A stretch of 64,000 bases of DNA from Chloroflexota bacterium. Lineage in GTDB: Bacteria > Chloroflexota > Anaerolineae > Anaerolineales > E44-bin32. Each line of letters begins with the position of its first letter. Position 1 is the first letter of the stretch. The translations under genes were made by a program, and so were the position numbers. The stretch is taken from assembly GCA_022561215.1 (NCBI GenBank), contig JADFRQ010000003.1, positions 1 through 64,000 of the forward strand. Direction: 5' to 3'. This document shows positions 17,459-26,530 of this stretch, piece by piece. Below the pieces are notes generated by a model that made no database searches, was not told the origin of the DNA, and saw only the letters and a program-made list of their open reading frames with translations.

Positions 17459-18694
17459 ATGTTGGCAAACCGAAACCTGAGACTGCTCGTTATAGGGCAA
17501 TTCATTTCCGCAATTGGGGACCAATTCTATCTGATCGCGATGCCCTGGTTGGCTCTGCAGACAACAGGCAGCGCCTTTGTCGCCGGAACGGTGCTTGCCG
17601 CAGCGAGTGTCCCCAGAGCGGTGTTTATGTTGCTGGGTGGCGTAGCCACGGATCGCTTTTCTGCCAAAACGCTGCTAGTTGTCTCCAATGGTATACAAGC
17701 GCTCCTGATGGCATTGCTTGGTGTGGTGATCTTAATTCCGTTCACGAGTCTATGGTTCCTCTATGTGATGGCGTTTTCAACAGGCCTCATCGATGCGTTC
17801 GGGCTGCCTGCCTTTACTGCCTTGCTGCCTCGCATTACGGACGACGACGATCTGGAAGGCGGAAATATCTATTTACAGGGAGCCAACATGGCCAGCGTCG
17901 TGATCGGCCCCGCGCTGGCTGGGCTGCTTATCTCGCTGTCTTCCGCAGACTCGGGCTCACACTCAATCATGAGTGGGCTCGGGTCGGCCTTTCTAATCAA
18001 CGCTTTGACCTTTGTCGTCGGGATTTCCTTTTTCTGGGCGATACGGATCGATGACGATGCCAGGGTGGCTGATCGGGAACACGATTCGCTGATCACATCC
18101 ATACGCGACGTAATCGAGCACGTTCGCGGGGATACACAATTGAGAACCATGTTCTTCGTGATGATGATCCTGGGACTACTCCTGACCGGAACGGTCAGGG
18201 TCGGGTTCGCGTTGCTGGCAGATACACAACTATCAGGAGGGGTGCAAGATTTTGGAAACATGAATTCGGCACTGGGTGTGGGCCTGCTCGCGGGCATGAT
18301 CGGCGTCAAATTGCTCCCCCGGCCGCCGCAAGCAGTTTCGGGGCTCATCGTGCTAGGGTTATTTGCTTTCGTGCCAGCCGGCTTAATCTTGCTCGGTTTT
18401 GCCCCTCCCATCCTGATAACCCTTGCCATCATACTAATCATGGGCATCGCGTTTGGTTATGATTTTGTCTATTTGCTCAGCTGGCTCCAACGCCGCACCC
18501 CAGACCGCCTGCTTGGGCGCGTTATGGCGGTCGTCATGTTCTCTACGATCGGCCTATCACCGATATCGCAGGTGCTGATGGGTTATCTTCTTGATATTAA
18601 TATTCAGGCGACATTGATCGGTGCAGGCACACTCGTCCTGGCTCTTCTAATTGTCACCGGCGTAAATCGTGAAATGTGGGACCTTAAACATTAA
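17459..18694 (+). CDS. MFS transporter (MFS_3 / EntS-like exporter)
   Basis: Twelve-helix major facilitator of 411 aa. ATG 17459 is the first start adjacent to the conserved N-terminus NLRLLVIGQFISAIGDQFYL; the frame is open to 17381, but ribosome sites are weak for all choices. Features include the intracellular loop GVATDRFSAKTLLVVSN (motif A-like G-D-R), a long central loop (DDDARVADREHDSLITSIRD), and a second half with GVGLLAGMIGVKLLPRPP and GFDFVYLLSW-like helices ending in RTPDRLLGRVMAVVMFSTIG. This is the MFS_3 group that includes enterobactin exporter EntS and macrolide exporters. The gene lies 46 bases before a glycosyltransferase gene, suggesting export or self-protection linked to a glycosylated metabolite. 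Confidence 0.9.
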   Translation: MLANRNLRLLVIGQFISAIGDQFYLIAMPWLALQTTGSAFVAGTVLAAASVPRAVFMLLGGVATDRFSAKTLLVVSNGIQALLMALLGVVILIPFTSLWFLYVMAFSTGLIDAFGLPAFTALLPRITDDDDLEGGNIYLQGANMASVVIGPALAGLLISLSSADSGSHSIMSGLGSAFLINALTFVVGISFFWAIRIDDDARVADREHDSLITSIRDVIEHVRGDTQLRTMFFVMMILGLLLTGTVRVGFALLADTQLSGGVQDFGNMNSALGVGLLAGMIGVKLLPRPPQAVSGLIVLGLFAFVPAGLILLGFAPPILITLAIILIMGIAFGYDFVYLLSWLQRRTPDRLLGRVMAVVMFSTIGLSPISQVLMGYLLDINIQATLIGAGTLVLALLIVTGVNREMWDLKH

Positions 18695-18740
18695 CACGGG
18701 ATGGGGGCTTCATGCTCCCAATGATGGAGGGTGGTCTACT

Positions 18741-19985
18741 TTGCACATTTCAATCGTCGCCTATGGAACATGGGGGGATGTGCGTCCCGGTGTAGCGCTT
18801 GGGCTGGCGCTGAAAGATGCAGGGTACGGCGTACGTCTCATCGTGACACAAGATTTCGGCGAGTGGGTTAACGACGTTGGGCTGGACGTCCATCTGCTTC
18901 CACTTAATAAACACGAAATAATGCAGCGCGTATCCTCCGAAACCAATCCTTTCCGGGCAATGCTTGCCGTCCATCAAGAAATTGCACCAGCCTTGCTAAA
19001 GGCCGGACGAAGTTTGATCGCCGTTGCCCATGATACAGATGCCCTGCTGGTCAATGAGTGGCTGCTTGGAATAGCGAGTGGTATAGCAGAAACGCATCAA
19101 CTCAAGCTAATCAACATGGCATTGCAGCCGAGCATAAAGACCCGCGTAATGCCTATCGCCACAATGCCCGCGCTGCCAAATTGGGCGCCCTTTCGCGAAA
19201 CCTACAATTTGTTTACGTATGTCGTTGCATATTATTCTCGATGGTGGTCCTATGTCCGCATTGCAAATTCGCTGCGCAAAAATCTCCTGAACTTGCCACC
19301 GCTATCACCCCAAGGCTATTTGCATCTTCTCACCCGCACTCCGTCGATCACGATGGTCAGTCGGCACGTGGTCCCTCGCCCCACAGATTGGGAAGACCAC
19401 CGTCACTTAACTGGTTTTCTTTTCTATGACGATGCCGACTGGCATGCGCCTGCTGAGCTGGAAAAGTTCATTCATGCGCAAAGTGCACCTGTGTACGTTG
19501 GATTTGGGAGCATGCACGATCGTCGACCGGATGAAACGACGCACCTTATCATTGATGCCATTGCGCGAACCAACCGGCGGGCTGTGCTCTACAGCGGCTG
19601 GGCCAATCTTGGACGCCTCGATCTGCCTGAAACCATATACCGGCTGGACTATGCGCCGCATAGCTGGCTTTTCCCGCGCATGGCGGCATTGGTGCATCAC
19701 GGCGGTGCGGGAACGACCGCGGCGGCGTTGCGCGCGGGTATCCCATCGGTGCCCATCCCACACTCTGGTGATCAGCCTTTCTGGTCTAAAAGGCTGCATC
19801 AGATTGGCGCAGGCACTGTTCCCTTGCCCCGGTCGCGTCTCAACGCCGTCGACCTGGCAGATCGCATCACAACAGCTGTTGATGATCCTCAGTTAAGAAG
19901 ACGGGCGGATATCCTTGGCGCAAAAATCCGCGCAGAGAATGGGGCTGCCGCAATCGTTTCGGCGATAAACAAGATTCTTCAATAG
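18741..19985 (+). CDS. GT1-family glycosyltransferase (GT-B, UGT/MGT-like)
   Basis: Inverting glycosyltransferase of 414 aa. I choose TTG 18741, preceded by GGAGG, because it gives the canonical N-terminus HISIVAYGTWGDVRPGVALG; the longer frame from 18669 overlaps the MFS gene. The acceptor domain occupies residues 1-220. The donor domain shows PVYVGFGSMHDRRPDETTHL and the sugar-nucleotide site MAALVHHGGAGTTAAALRAG followed by PSVPIPHSGDQPFW, in which the HHGGAGTT and D-Q motifs bind the NDP-sugar. Homologues glycosylate macrolides, sterols or flavonoids and often detoxify antibiotics. Co-orientation with the MFS exporter fits a modify-and-export pair. The frame is intact. Confidence 0.92.
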   Translation: MHISIVAYGTWGDVRPGVALGLALKDAGYGVRLIVTQDFGEWVNDVGLDVHLLPLNKHEIMQRVSSETNPFRAMLAVHQEIAPALLKAGRSLIAVAHDTDALLVNEWLLGIASGIAETHQLKLINMALQPSIKTRVMPIATMPALPNWAPFRETYNLFTYVVAYYSRWWSYVRIANSLRKNLLNLPPLSPQGYLHLLTRTPSITMVSRHVVPRPTDWEDHRHLTGFLFYDDADWHAPAELEKFIHAQSAPVYVGFGSMHDRRPDETTHLIIDAIARTNRRAVLYSGWANLGRLDLPETIYRLDYAPHSWLFPRMAALVHHGGAGTTAAALRAGIPSVPIPHSGDQPFWSKRLHQIGAGTVPLPRSRLNAVDLADRITTAVDDPQLRRRADILGAKIRAENGAAAIVSAINKILQ

Positions 19986-20356
19986 CCTAAACAGCGGCGA
20001 GTAATCATAATCTCTATCTGTCTCGTAAACTATGCCGAACTGCGCTTGTATGCCATTCCCATCGCAGCGATTTTACCAACATTTTCCGGAAAAGATTGTG
20101 CGCCCTCGGGTATTCTATTTATTTACAGCGGACGTCTTTAACAATATCCCCGCACCGGCTGCTGTATGGGGGCACCCACAACAATGATGCTGTCGATGGG
20201 ATTTACTCTCGAATAAATCGCGTGAGGGAATCGAGCTATGACTCGTGACAGAAGGTCTGGCCGCTCGTCAATCAACCGGCCAGATTTCCCCCCCCTTATC
20301 CTTGATAGATTGCTCAGTGTTGGCGTTATCCTCGTGGCTATGAGGGTGAAGCAAAA
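19986..20356. other. Intergenic stretch, no supported gene
   Basis: No frame with a start signal or recognisable sequence. It separates the plus-strand MFS/GT pair from the minus-strand copper block. Confidence 0.3.
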
Positions 20357-20524
20357 TCAATTGCCCAATGGCAATTGATTTCGGTCCGTATTTCCCACAA
20401 GCCCTGAGTCCTGAGCAGCTTCCAATGAAACCGTGTAGTTGGTGCCCTCGTGATTGAAAGTGACACCCTCCTGAGCTTCCGTACCCTCGTGTTCGTGTTC
20501 ATGGTGATTATGATCGTTTCCCAT
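20357..20524 (-). CDS. Small His-rich protein (55 aa), putative metal binder
   Basis: A short frame missed by length cut-offs. ATG 20524 follows AAAGGA with eight-base spacing. The N-terminus is MGNDHNHHEHEHEGTEAQEG, with six His in about ten residues, then VTFNHEGTNYTVSLEAAQDS and a polar end PLGN. The His/Glu head is typical of nickel, zinc or copper chelating tails. The remainder looks like a small beta strand pair, resembling the tail of a metal-handling domain. It is oriented with the csoR-copA-YHS operon and lies 550 bases downstream of it, so a role in copper buffering is a reasonable inference. No homologue name can be given. Confidence 0.6.
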   Translation of the reverse strand: MGNDHNHHEHEHEGTEAQEGVTFNHEGTNYTVSLEAAQDSGLVGNTDRNQLPLGN

Positions 20525-21076
20525 GCAAATGTTCCTTTACAAAACGCCGCGGACTTTAGCCGAAGTCTAAACACTTCTGGCGACGAAAGCACAAGGCCAA
20601 AACGACATGGCGAGTACCATCCCCGATTTGCGAAATATAACGAAGTTGGCTTTACAACCCTCAAATATCTCTTCTGTAATTCGTCTAAAACTAGAAGACT
20701 CCTATCGGTAGGGAATACCGACTTGCTAGAGACGCGCCATCGCACCAAAGGGTCCTCGAGCATCGGGTCCAATTTAGAATCTTATGATCAAATTGACGCT
20801 CCTCTCCGCACCCACAACGCCGATAAGTTCCCCATGCTCCCGAGCCGCAATGACGACTACGTCAAATGGGGCGTGAGGGAGGAGTGGATTGTTGCGGAGC
20901 GTCCATCCCGCTTTGCGCGCCTGGGAGGGTCTCCGTTATCCGAACTTTTTCGGTTAGGGGAAATGGGCAATTACGCTCTCTTCCTGGCCCGGCCAGCCTT
21001 CCTCTTCAAGGAGAACCCGCTTGCCCGATTATGGTGTGGCACCAGCGAGCGGGTTACGTAGCTGATGCTGGCCGCG
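20525..21076. other. Gap between His-rich ORF and YHS gene, no supported gene
   Basis: Open frames on both strands lack recognisable sequence and start signals. A minus-strand run APFDVVVIAAREHGELIGVV, about 20870-20800, looks protein-like but I cannot place it; it may be a worn gene of the copper operon. Confidence 0.25.
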
Positions 21077-21268
21077 TTACTCTACCAGCAACAGTTCGAC
21101 GCCAGGGTGCTCCTCAGCCCAGTTCTCGAGTTGATACTCAGGAGCTTTCTCGAATGCCCCTTTGCAGCCATCGCAGCAGAAGTAATAGGTAGTGCCATCG
21201 TGTTCGGTGTGCGAGGCGGACTCGGTTTCGACCGCCATCCCGCAAACAACATCATAGGCTTTCGCCAT
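21077..21268 (-). CDS. YHS-domain metal-binding protein
   Basis: Protein of 63 aa, ATG 21268 with a strong site AAGGAGATATT. It is a single YHS domain: YDVVCGMAVETESASHTEHD, then GTTYYFCCDGCKGAFEKAPE. The DxVCGM motif and the FCCDGC cysteines are the expected metal ligands. YHS (TRASH-like) domains accompany copper ATPases and mercury or copper resistance proteins and may deliver or sense the metal. It is the gene after copA, with a 29-base gap, so it belongs to the csoR-copA operon. A complete small protein. Confidence 0.92.
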   Translation of the reverse strand: MAKAYDVVCGMAVETESASHTEHDGTTYYFCCDGCKGAFEKAPEYQLENWAEEHPGVELLLVE

Positions 21269-21297
21269 ACTAATATCTCCTTATATGGTTTCGCGCC

Positions 21298-23739
21298 TCA
21301 GATCTTTACTTTCCGGAGTCGCAATGAATTCATTACCACGCTTACCGAGCTGAACGCCATGGCGAACGCGGCCAAGATTGGATGAAGTTGGCGCAGGAAA
21401 TCCGGGGCCCAAGCAAATGGGTAGAGGGCTCCTGCGGCTATCGGAATTAGTATTACATTGTAACCAAAGGCCCAGAAAAGATTCTGCTTGATGGTGCGAA
21501 TAGTGGCCCGGCTCAAGCGCAACGCCTGTGGCACACTGCGCAGGTCGCCGCGGATCAACGTTACATCGGAGGCTTCAATGGCGACATCGGTTCCGGTGCC
21601 GATGGCGATGCCTACATCAGCCTGGGCGAGTGCAGGCGCGTCATTGATTCCGTCCCCAACCATCCCCACGACATACCCTTCTTCCTGCAGTTGCTGGATG
21701 TAAGCAGCCTTCTCTCCAGGCGCGATATCGGCGAAGATTGTATCAACACCGGCCTCAGCGGCGATCGCCTTTGCTGTTGCTAGATTATCGCCTGTGATCA
21801 TTGCCACATGCAGACCCAAGCTTCGCATTTCTTCGATCGCCTCCCGGCTGCCGTCTTTGATCGTGTCTGCTACCGCGATCAGGCCGATTGCCTCATCTCC
21901 AATGGTCAGCCACATGGCGGTTTTTGCTTCCTCCTGCAGGCGCTTGGCCTGAGGCTCCAGCCCGTTGAGATGGATATCGTACTCTTCCATTAATTTTAGA
22001 TTCCCGAGCAAGACACGCCGACCCTCCACGAATGCATGGATACCCCGCCCGGTGATGCTGCGGAAATGTTCCGGCTCGGCGAGCGTCAAGCCCTTCGCCT
22101 GCGCGGCGAGCACGATGGCTTCGCCTAGCGGATGTTCCGAACCGCGCTCGGCGCTGGCGGCGAGGCGCAGCACTTCGTCCTCATCCATTCTGCCATTGCT
22201 GCTGATCACGTCCGTAACGGCCGGTTCTCCCTTGGTGATCGTGCCGGTCTTGTCCAACACGATCGCAGTTAGCTTATGGGCGCGCTCCAGCGCGCCACTG
22301 CTCTTGAAGAGAATACCCTTCTCGGCTCCCTTACCTGAACCGACCATGATGGCAGTAGGCGTCGCCAGTCCCATGGCACACGGACAGGCAATTACAAGCA
22401 CGGCTACCAGGCGGATCAAAGCCCCAACCGATCCGGCCTCGGGCACAAGGAAGTACCACAAGCCGTAGGTCGCCGCGGCGATGACGATCACAACCGGAAC
22501 GAAGATGGCTGCCACTTGGTCGGCCAACCGCTGGATGGGCGCCTTGCTGGCCTGGGCCTGCTCGACCAATCGAATGATCTGCGCCAGCGCAGTCTGCCGC
22601 CCAACTGCCGTGGCTTCAAACCTTAACAGGCCCTGTTTGTTAATCGTCGCGCCGACGAGCCTATCCCCCGGTTCTTTATCTACCGGAAGGCTTTCGCCGG
22701 TAATCATACTCTCATCAATCGTGCTCTCCCCTCGAGTCACGATTCCGTCGACGGGCACTTTCTCACCCGGGCGTACAATCACAATGTCGCCAACCTCTAC
22801 ATCATACACAGGGATGTCCACTTCTTCACCCGCGCGCATAATTCGAGCTGTTTTAGGCTGCAATCCGATCAGCCGCTTAATCGCCTCGCTAGTCTGGCCC
22901 TTCGCACGCGCTTCCAACAACTTCCCGAGCACGATCAGCGTGATAATAACCGCCGCCGTTTCGAAGTACACGAAACCGGGCACCAGGCCCAGAGTCACCG
23001 CGACGGAGTAGGCATAAGCCACACTGCTTCCCAAGGCGACCAACACGTCCATATTGGCGGAACCATTGCGCAGCGCCTTGAAACTTCCTTCGTAATATTG
23101 CCAACCGACGTAGAATTGGACCGGCGTCGCAATCGCCCACATTAGAACGTTCACCCATCCCTGCTGGGCCCACTCCCCCAGGAGTCCGAAGTCGCGGCCC
23201 ATGCTCAACAACAGCAGCGGAATGCTGAATGCCGCCCCGATGATGAGCAGGCGGGTTTGTTTCTTCACCTCCGCCTGGCGAGCATCCCGCTCGGCATCCA
23301 CCATCTCTTCGTCCGGCGCGGCCTCGATGACGCCGTAACCGATTCTCTCCACCTGCTTTACCATGTCGCGGCGCGAAACCGTCCCTGCCAAGTAGTGGAC
23401 GGTCGCCGTATCGGTCGCCAGATTGACCGTTACATCGAGGACGCCTTCCAGTTTTTTCAGACCTTTGGCCACCGTGCTGGTACAGTTGGCGCACGTCATC
23501 CCCGTAATCGGCAGATCCAGCGAGGCGGTCGCCACACCATAGCCGATGCGCCCCACCTGAGCGACGAGATCCTGCTCTTGGACCAGATCAGGGTCATAAA
23601 CCACGCTGGCCCGCTCAAGGGCCAAATTGACGCTGACCTCTGTGACCCCTTTAAGTTTGCGTAGTCCTTTGTCGACATTACTGACACAATTTGCGCACGT
23701 CATCCCGGTGATGGGGAGTGTAATTTGCTTCTGTTGCAT
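21298..23739 (-). CDS. copA: Copper-translocating P1B-ATPase CopA
   Basis: Copper-exporting P-type ATPase of 813 aa, full length for the family. Two N-terminal HMA domains carry GMTCANC at about residues 12-18 and 80-86. Eight membrane helices follow in the usual order, with the intramembrane metal site CPC in [20 protein letters not shown], the actuator loop [17 protein letters not shown], phosphorylation site [17 protein letters not shown], the HP locus [10 protein letters not shown] and hinge [20 protein letters not shown]. The C-terminal helix contains YNVI and [15 protein letters not shown], typical of Cu+-selective (P1B-1) pumps. It uses ATP to expel Cu+ from the cytoplasm. Start ATG 23739 follows AGAGGAA. 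It is second in the operon, 39 bases after csoR. Confidence 0.97.
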   Translation of the reverse strand: MQQKQITLPITGMTCANCVSNVDKGLRKLKGVTEVSVNLALERASVVYDPDLVQEQDLVAQVGRIGYGVATASLDLPITGMTCANCTSTVAKGLKKLEGVLDVTVNLATDTATVHYLAGTVSRRDMVKQVERIGYGVIEAAPDEEMVDAERDARQAEVKKQTRLLIIGAAFSIPLLLLSMGRDFGLLGEWAQQGWVNVLMWAIATPVQFYVGWQYYEGSFKALRNGSANMDVLVALGSSVAYAYSVAVTLGLVPGFVYFETAAVIITLIVLGKLLEARAKGQTSEAIKRLIGLQPKTARIMRAGEEVDIPVYDVEVGDIVIVRPGEKVPVDGIVTRGESTIDESMITGESLPVDKEPGDRLVGATINKQGLLRFEATAVGRQTALAQIIRLVEQAQASKAPIQRLADQVAAIFVPVVIVIAAATYGLWYFLVPEAGSVGALIRLVAVLVIACPCAMGLATPTAIMVGSGKGAEKGILFKSSGALERAHKLTAIVLDKTGTITKGEPAVTDVISSNGRMDEDEVLRLAASAERGSEHPLGEAIVLAAQAKGLTLAEPEHFRSITGRGIHAFVEGRRVLLGNLKLMEEYDIHLNGLEPQAKRLQEEAKTAMWLTIGDEAIGLIAVADTIKDGSREAIEEMRSLGLHVAMITGDNLATAKAIAAEAGVDTIFADIAPGEKAAYIQQLQEEGYVVGMVGDGINDAPALAQADVGIAIGTGTDVAIEASDVTLIRGDLRSVPQALRLSRATIRTIKQNLFWAFGYNVILIPIAAGALYPFAWAPDFLRQLHPILAAFAMAFSSVSVVMNSLRLRKVKI

Positions 23740-23778
23740 GTTGGTTTCCTCTCTTCGCAGCGTAGAGTCTGCGCGGAG

Positions 23779-24063
23779 TTAAATCTTACTGCGTACGGCG
23801 AAGACATCATGCAGTTCGCTTAGGACACGATTTATGCCCGGGGCGTCATCGGCGCGCATAACATCGCTCACGCAATGCTGCATGTGATCATCCAACAGAA
23901 GCACGTTAACTTTGTCGAGTGCGGCTTGAACGGCCTGAACCTGATGGATGATGTCAATGCAATACTCATCTTCCTCGAGCATCCGGACGACGCCGTTGAC
24001 ATGACCGGCAATGGAACGCAGTCGATTGAGGGCATCCTTCTTGGTGTTTTGATCCTGTGGCAT
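23779..24063 (-). CDS. csoR: Copper-sensing repressor CsoR
   Basis: All-helical DUF156 repressor of 94 aa. ATG 24063 follows AGGGAG; an upstream frame to 24117 overlaps the operator and lacks a site. Signature features are DALNRLRSIAGHVNGVVRML, then EEDEYCIDIIHQVQAVQAAL, and a later LLDDHMQHCV. The C...H...C ligand set (EYC, DDHMQHC) forms the Cu+ site of CsoR and distinguishes it from formaldehyde-type FrmR and RcnR. Copper binding releases DNA and derepresses copA. A C/G-run dyad operator overlaps its own promoter upstream (24101-24138), consistent with autoregulation of the whole operon. Confidence 0.94.
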   Translation of the reverse strand: MPQDQNTKKDALNRLRSIAGHVNGVVRMLEEDEYCIDIIHQVQAVQAALDKVNVLLLDDHMQHCVSDVMRADDAPGINRVLSELHDVFAVRSKI

Positions 24064-24100
24064 ACTCAACTCCCTAATCTCGAAATGGTCTGTTATCAAT

Positions 24101-24138
24101 ATCCTATCCCCCCCCATAGGGGGGAGGGGTTATAGGAT
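24101..24138. promoter_or_regulatory. CsoR-type operator
   Basis: A dyad with outer arms ATCCTAT (24101-24107) and ATAGGAT (24132-24138) enclosing a run of eight C and a matching run of G (AGGGGGGAGGGG). G/C-run dyads flanked by TA are the known CsoR operator type. It lies between the promoter -10 and the csoR start codon. Confidence 0.8.
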
Positions 24139-24165
24139 TGTATAAAATCTAGTATCTTTTGTCAA
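24137..24165 (-). promoter_or_regulatory. Sigma-70 promoter of the csoR-copA operon
   Basis: On the minus strand TTGACA (24165-24160), a 17-bp spacer and TACAAT (24142-24137). This is close to consensus. The -10 box touches the operator edge, so bound repressor would block polymerase. Confidence 0.85.
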
Positions 24166-24592
24166 CCTCCAATAGACCGGCAATCCCAGCGCCTCCATGC
24201 TCGTGAAAGTTACCGGCGATTATTCCGAAGAGGCTGGCGCCGATGCCTTGGTGACCGGTTGAGATACATAGGCTTGCAACCAGCCGCTTATGGTTAATGG
24301 CTGCACCAGGGCCAATCTTGCCTCGGGCCAGCAGTCAGAGATTTGGTTTACAGGGGAATGAGAATCCAGCCCAACGAGAAAAGCGAGCGCTGAGATAGTT
24401 AACGACAGGTAAATCCGTAGATGGTGTAAAGCGCCAGATCAGCATGCCGCTTCATTCTTACCAACGGCGCTCCAGCCTGGACTTCGTGGAATGGATTGAA
24501 GGGGGAGACAAGTTTTTGCAGAATCGAACCGCCGGTCACGGCCTTTAGGCATCCAATGTCAAGAGAAACTGCTCGGGAGGCAAAGGTACGTG
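24166..24592. other. Intergenic stretch, no supported gene
   Basis: About 430 bases upstream of the copper promoter and downstream of the L,D-transpeptidase end. No recognisable frame, repeat or hairpin stands out. Confidence 0.3.
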
Positions 24593-25678
24593 TTACCGCT
24601 CCATTACGTCGATTACTGTGCCCCCTGGCATCCCCACCGTCACATCGCCGGGATCATATACGACATGTGGAAGAGTCCAGCGAAATGTCCAAAGGGCGTC
24701 AATAGGGCTTAGATTGACACAACCCCGCGAAGTTGGCACTCCAAAGTTGTTATGCCAATAGGTGGAATGCAGGGCTACACCTGATCCAACAAAAAGGGAT
24801 ATCCACGCCACGCCAGGCAAATCCCAACCTGTTGCTGCCGATCCTCCACTAAGTGGCAGGGACACTGCCTTGCGCCAGATCGGGTGTCGACCCAGAGGCG
24901 TCCCCCACTCATCTACCCGTTCCCCGCGAAAATTGAACAATGCGCCCGTAGAAGCGCGGGCGAAATACACTTCGTTCTTCCCCTCGAAGCAGGACAAGGT
25001 CTGTTCGTTAATGTCCACGCGAATACGTTTATCCTCCACCTCTGGATGGATGGGTGACATCCCCTCAGCAGTCAACGGACGAAATGCCTCCGCCGCCGCC
25101 CAAAATTTATCCCCGTAACCGTATTTTTCGCTTAAGCGGTACAACGCCTGTCCCTCGTTACCGATTTTTATTTCATCAATCCAGACAATTTGGCTGTAAA
25201 AAAAACGCGCGCGTTGGCCGCTAGCCAGGCGGTTAACAATCCAAGGTGCACGCGCGGGTGGGTTCACCAATTCCAAATTCACATAAGGAACCGTCACCTC
25301 CACCCACATCCCTTCGCCTATAGCGGTCGAGAGCAGAGCAGCCACGGGTTCGTTGGGAAGATTACGAACAGGTTGAACTTCCGGTGACCAAATATACCCA
25401 TCCAACGTTTCCACCCAGGTCTGGTTTATCCTGAAGGGCTGGTAACCCACGACGCGGCGCAATACGGGGATGATTTCATCCTCTGCGAGCCTTCGAACAA
25501 CTGTGCTCTCGGAAGTAGGGCGCGAATGAAGGGGGATTCCTGCGGCAAGGACACGTCCCAAACGTTCAAATTGTGGGAATTCTTGAGAGTCGATTTGTTG
25601 TCCTGGAGACAGCGCCAGACTTCCCAGGCCCAATGCGGATAGCTTGAGAAATTCTCGACGGGTGACGTAGTTGCTCAC
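24593..25678 (-). CDS. L,D-transpeptidase (YkuD) with TAT-like signal
   Basis: Cell-wall transpeptidase of 361 aa. I choose GTG 25678 since GGAGG is placed about seven bases before it. The N-terminus, VTRREFLKLSALGLGSLALS, is a twin-arginine-type signal. A variable N-terminal domain resembles SH3-like wall-binding modules (LHSRPTSESTVVRRLAEDEI). The YkuD domain covers about residues 225-360, with RVDINEQTLSCFEGKNEVYF, HSTYWHNNFGVPTSRGCVNL containing the catalytic His and the S-R-G-C-V-N nucleophile motif, then PGDVTVGMPGGTVIDVM. These enzymes form 3-3 peptidoglycan cross-links or attach proteins. The frame is intact. It lies tail-out to the copper operon, with no partner gene. Confidence 0.92.
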   Translation of the reverse strand: MSNYVTRREFLKLSALGLGSLALSPGQQIDSQEFPQFERLGRVLAAGIPLHSRPTSESTVVRRLAEDEIIPVLRRVVGYQPFRINQTWVETLDGYIWSPEVQPVRNLPNEPVAALLSTAIGEGMWVEVTVPYVNLELVNPPARAPWIVNRLASGQRARFFYSQIVWIDEIKIGNEGQALYRLSEKYGYGDKFWAAAEAFRPLTAEGMSPIHPEVEDKRIRVDINEQTLSCFEGKNEVYFARASTGALFNFRGERVDEWGTPLGRHPIWRKAVSLPLSGGSAATGWDLPGVAWISLFVGSGVALHSTYWHNNFGVPTSRGCVNLSPIDALWTFRWTLPHVVYDPGDVTVGMPGGTVIDVMER

Positions 25679-25705
25679 GAACGATCCTCCGACCAATTTA
25701 TCTTA

Positions 25706-25779
25706 ATGCCCTGGCACCCAATGGAAATTACACTTAATCTCAACTCGCTTGAGGGTCAAACTATCTAACGCCAGGGCAT
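25706..25779. repeat. Spaced 10-bp inverted repeat in the YkuD leader
   Basis: ATGCCCTGGC (25706-25715) and GCCAGGGCAT (25770-25779) are perfect complements, 54 bases apart, just upstream of the L,D-transpeptidase start. It could form a long leader hairpin or be a paired protein site. Confidence 0.45.
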
Positions 25780-26354
25780 GGAAGCGTAATTTTAACTTCC
25801 CGAGACAATTATAAACACTAATCCTACCCGAAATTTAGCATGCATAAAAGATTAGATGACCGTTTGAAAACAAAGTTCACTCCATCCATTTTCCGAATAT
25901 TAAACCCCTCTGCTGATTTCATGCAGAATAAGCCACTTCATCCATTATCGGTTTTTTTCCACCATTAGGTTGGAGCAGAGTCTCACCTTCTTTTCATCAG
26001 AGCAGATAATCCAACCAGGTGTGTTGCAGGAAATTTTGCCGATTTCGCTTCGACCATAAGTCATTCATCCATTTTTCCAGGGAGATTGGCGTAGATGATG
26101 ACGGTTTTCCCAACCGCCACTTGTCACTCTTTCACCCCGGCAGACTGCCCCGAAGCGAGCTAGAGCATAGTTTCGCGTACCCCTATTCCATAGGAAACTG
26201 ATTTTGTTGTTGAGCATGGATAAGACGATATTCAGTTGGCGATTGGAAAGAGCAGCGATCGTTGTCATCATTCAACTCACACGAATTAGGCCATAATGGG
26301 GAACCTCATGCGGCCCCGCGGCGACTCTTCTTGGAAGATTTACGGGAGGATAAC
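25780..26354. other. Intergenic stretch, no supported gene
   Basis: AT-rich sequence upstream of the L,D-transpeptidase. Only short frames without ribosome sites are present. Confidence 0.3.
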
Positions 26355-26477
26355 ATGATCATCCTCAATTCACCCCACACGCCGCAAGTGATGAGTTTCT
26401 TCCTATTGTTGATCGCGATGTTGGGGCTTAAATACACTGGAGAACACGCGGAGGGAATTAGAATATCCGGGAGGTGA
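26355..26477 (+). CDS. Possible 40-aa single-helix membrane peptide
   Basis: ATG 26355 is preceded by GGGAGG with six-base spacing. The frame codes MIILNSPHTPQ, then a hydrophobic segment VMSFFLLLIAMLGLKY and a polar basic end GIRISGR. This would be a small membrane peptide of unknown role, pointing toward the 3-prime end of the M23 gene. Evidence is only the ribosome site and the hydrophobic profile. Confidence 0.25.
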   Translation: MIILNSPHTPQVMSFFLLLIAMLGLKYTGEHAEGIRISGR

Positions 26478-26530
26478 TTTCTCGGCGCCAGCTCGGATCG
26501 GATCTTTTGGTTTTACCTGAACGCGCAAGG

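Noticed and set aside
20338-20772. 144-aa minus-strand ORF
   Set aside because: No ribosome site or recognisable sequence; it covers, in another frame, the better-supported His-rich small gene.
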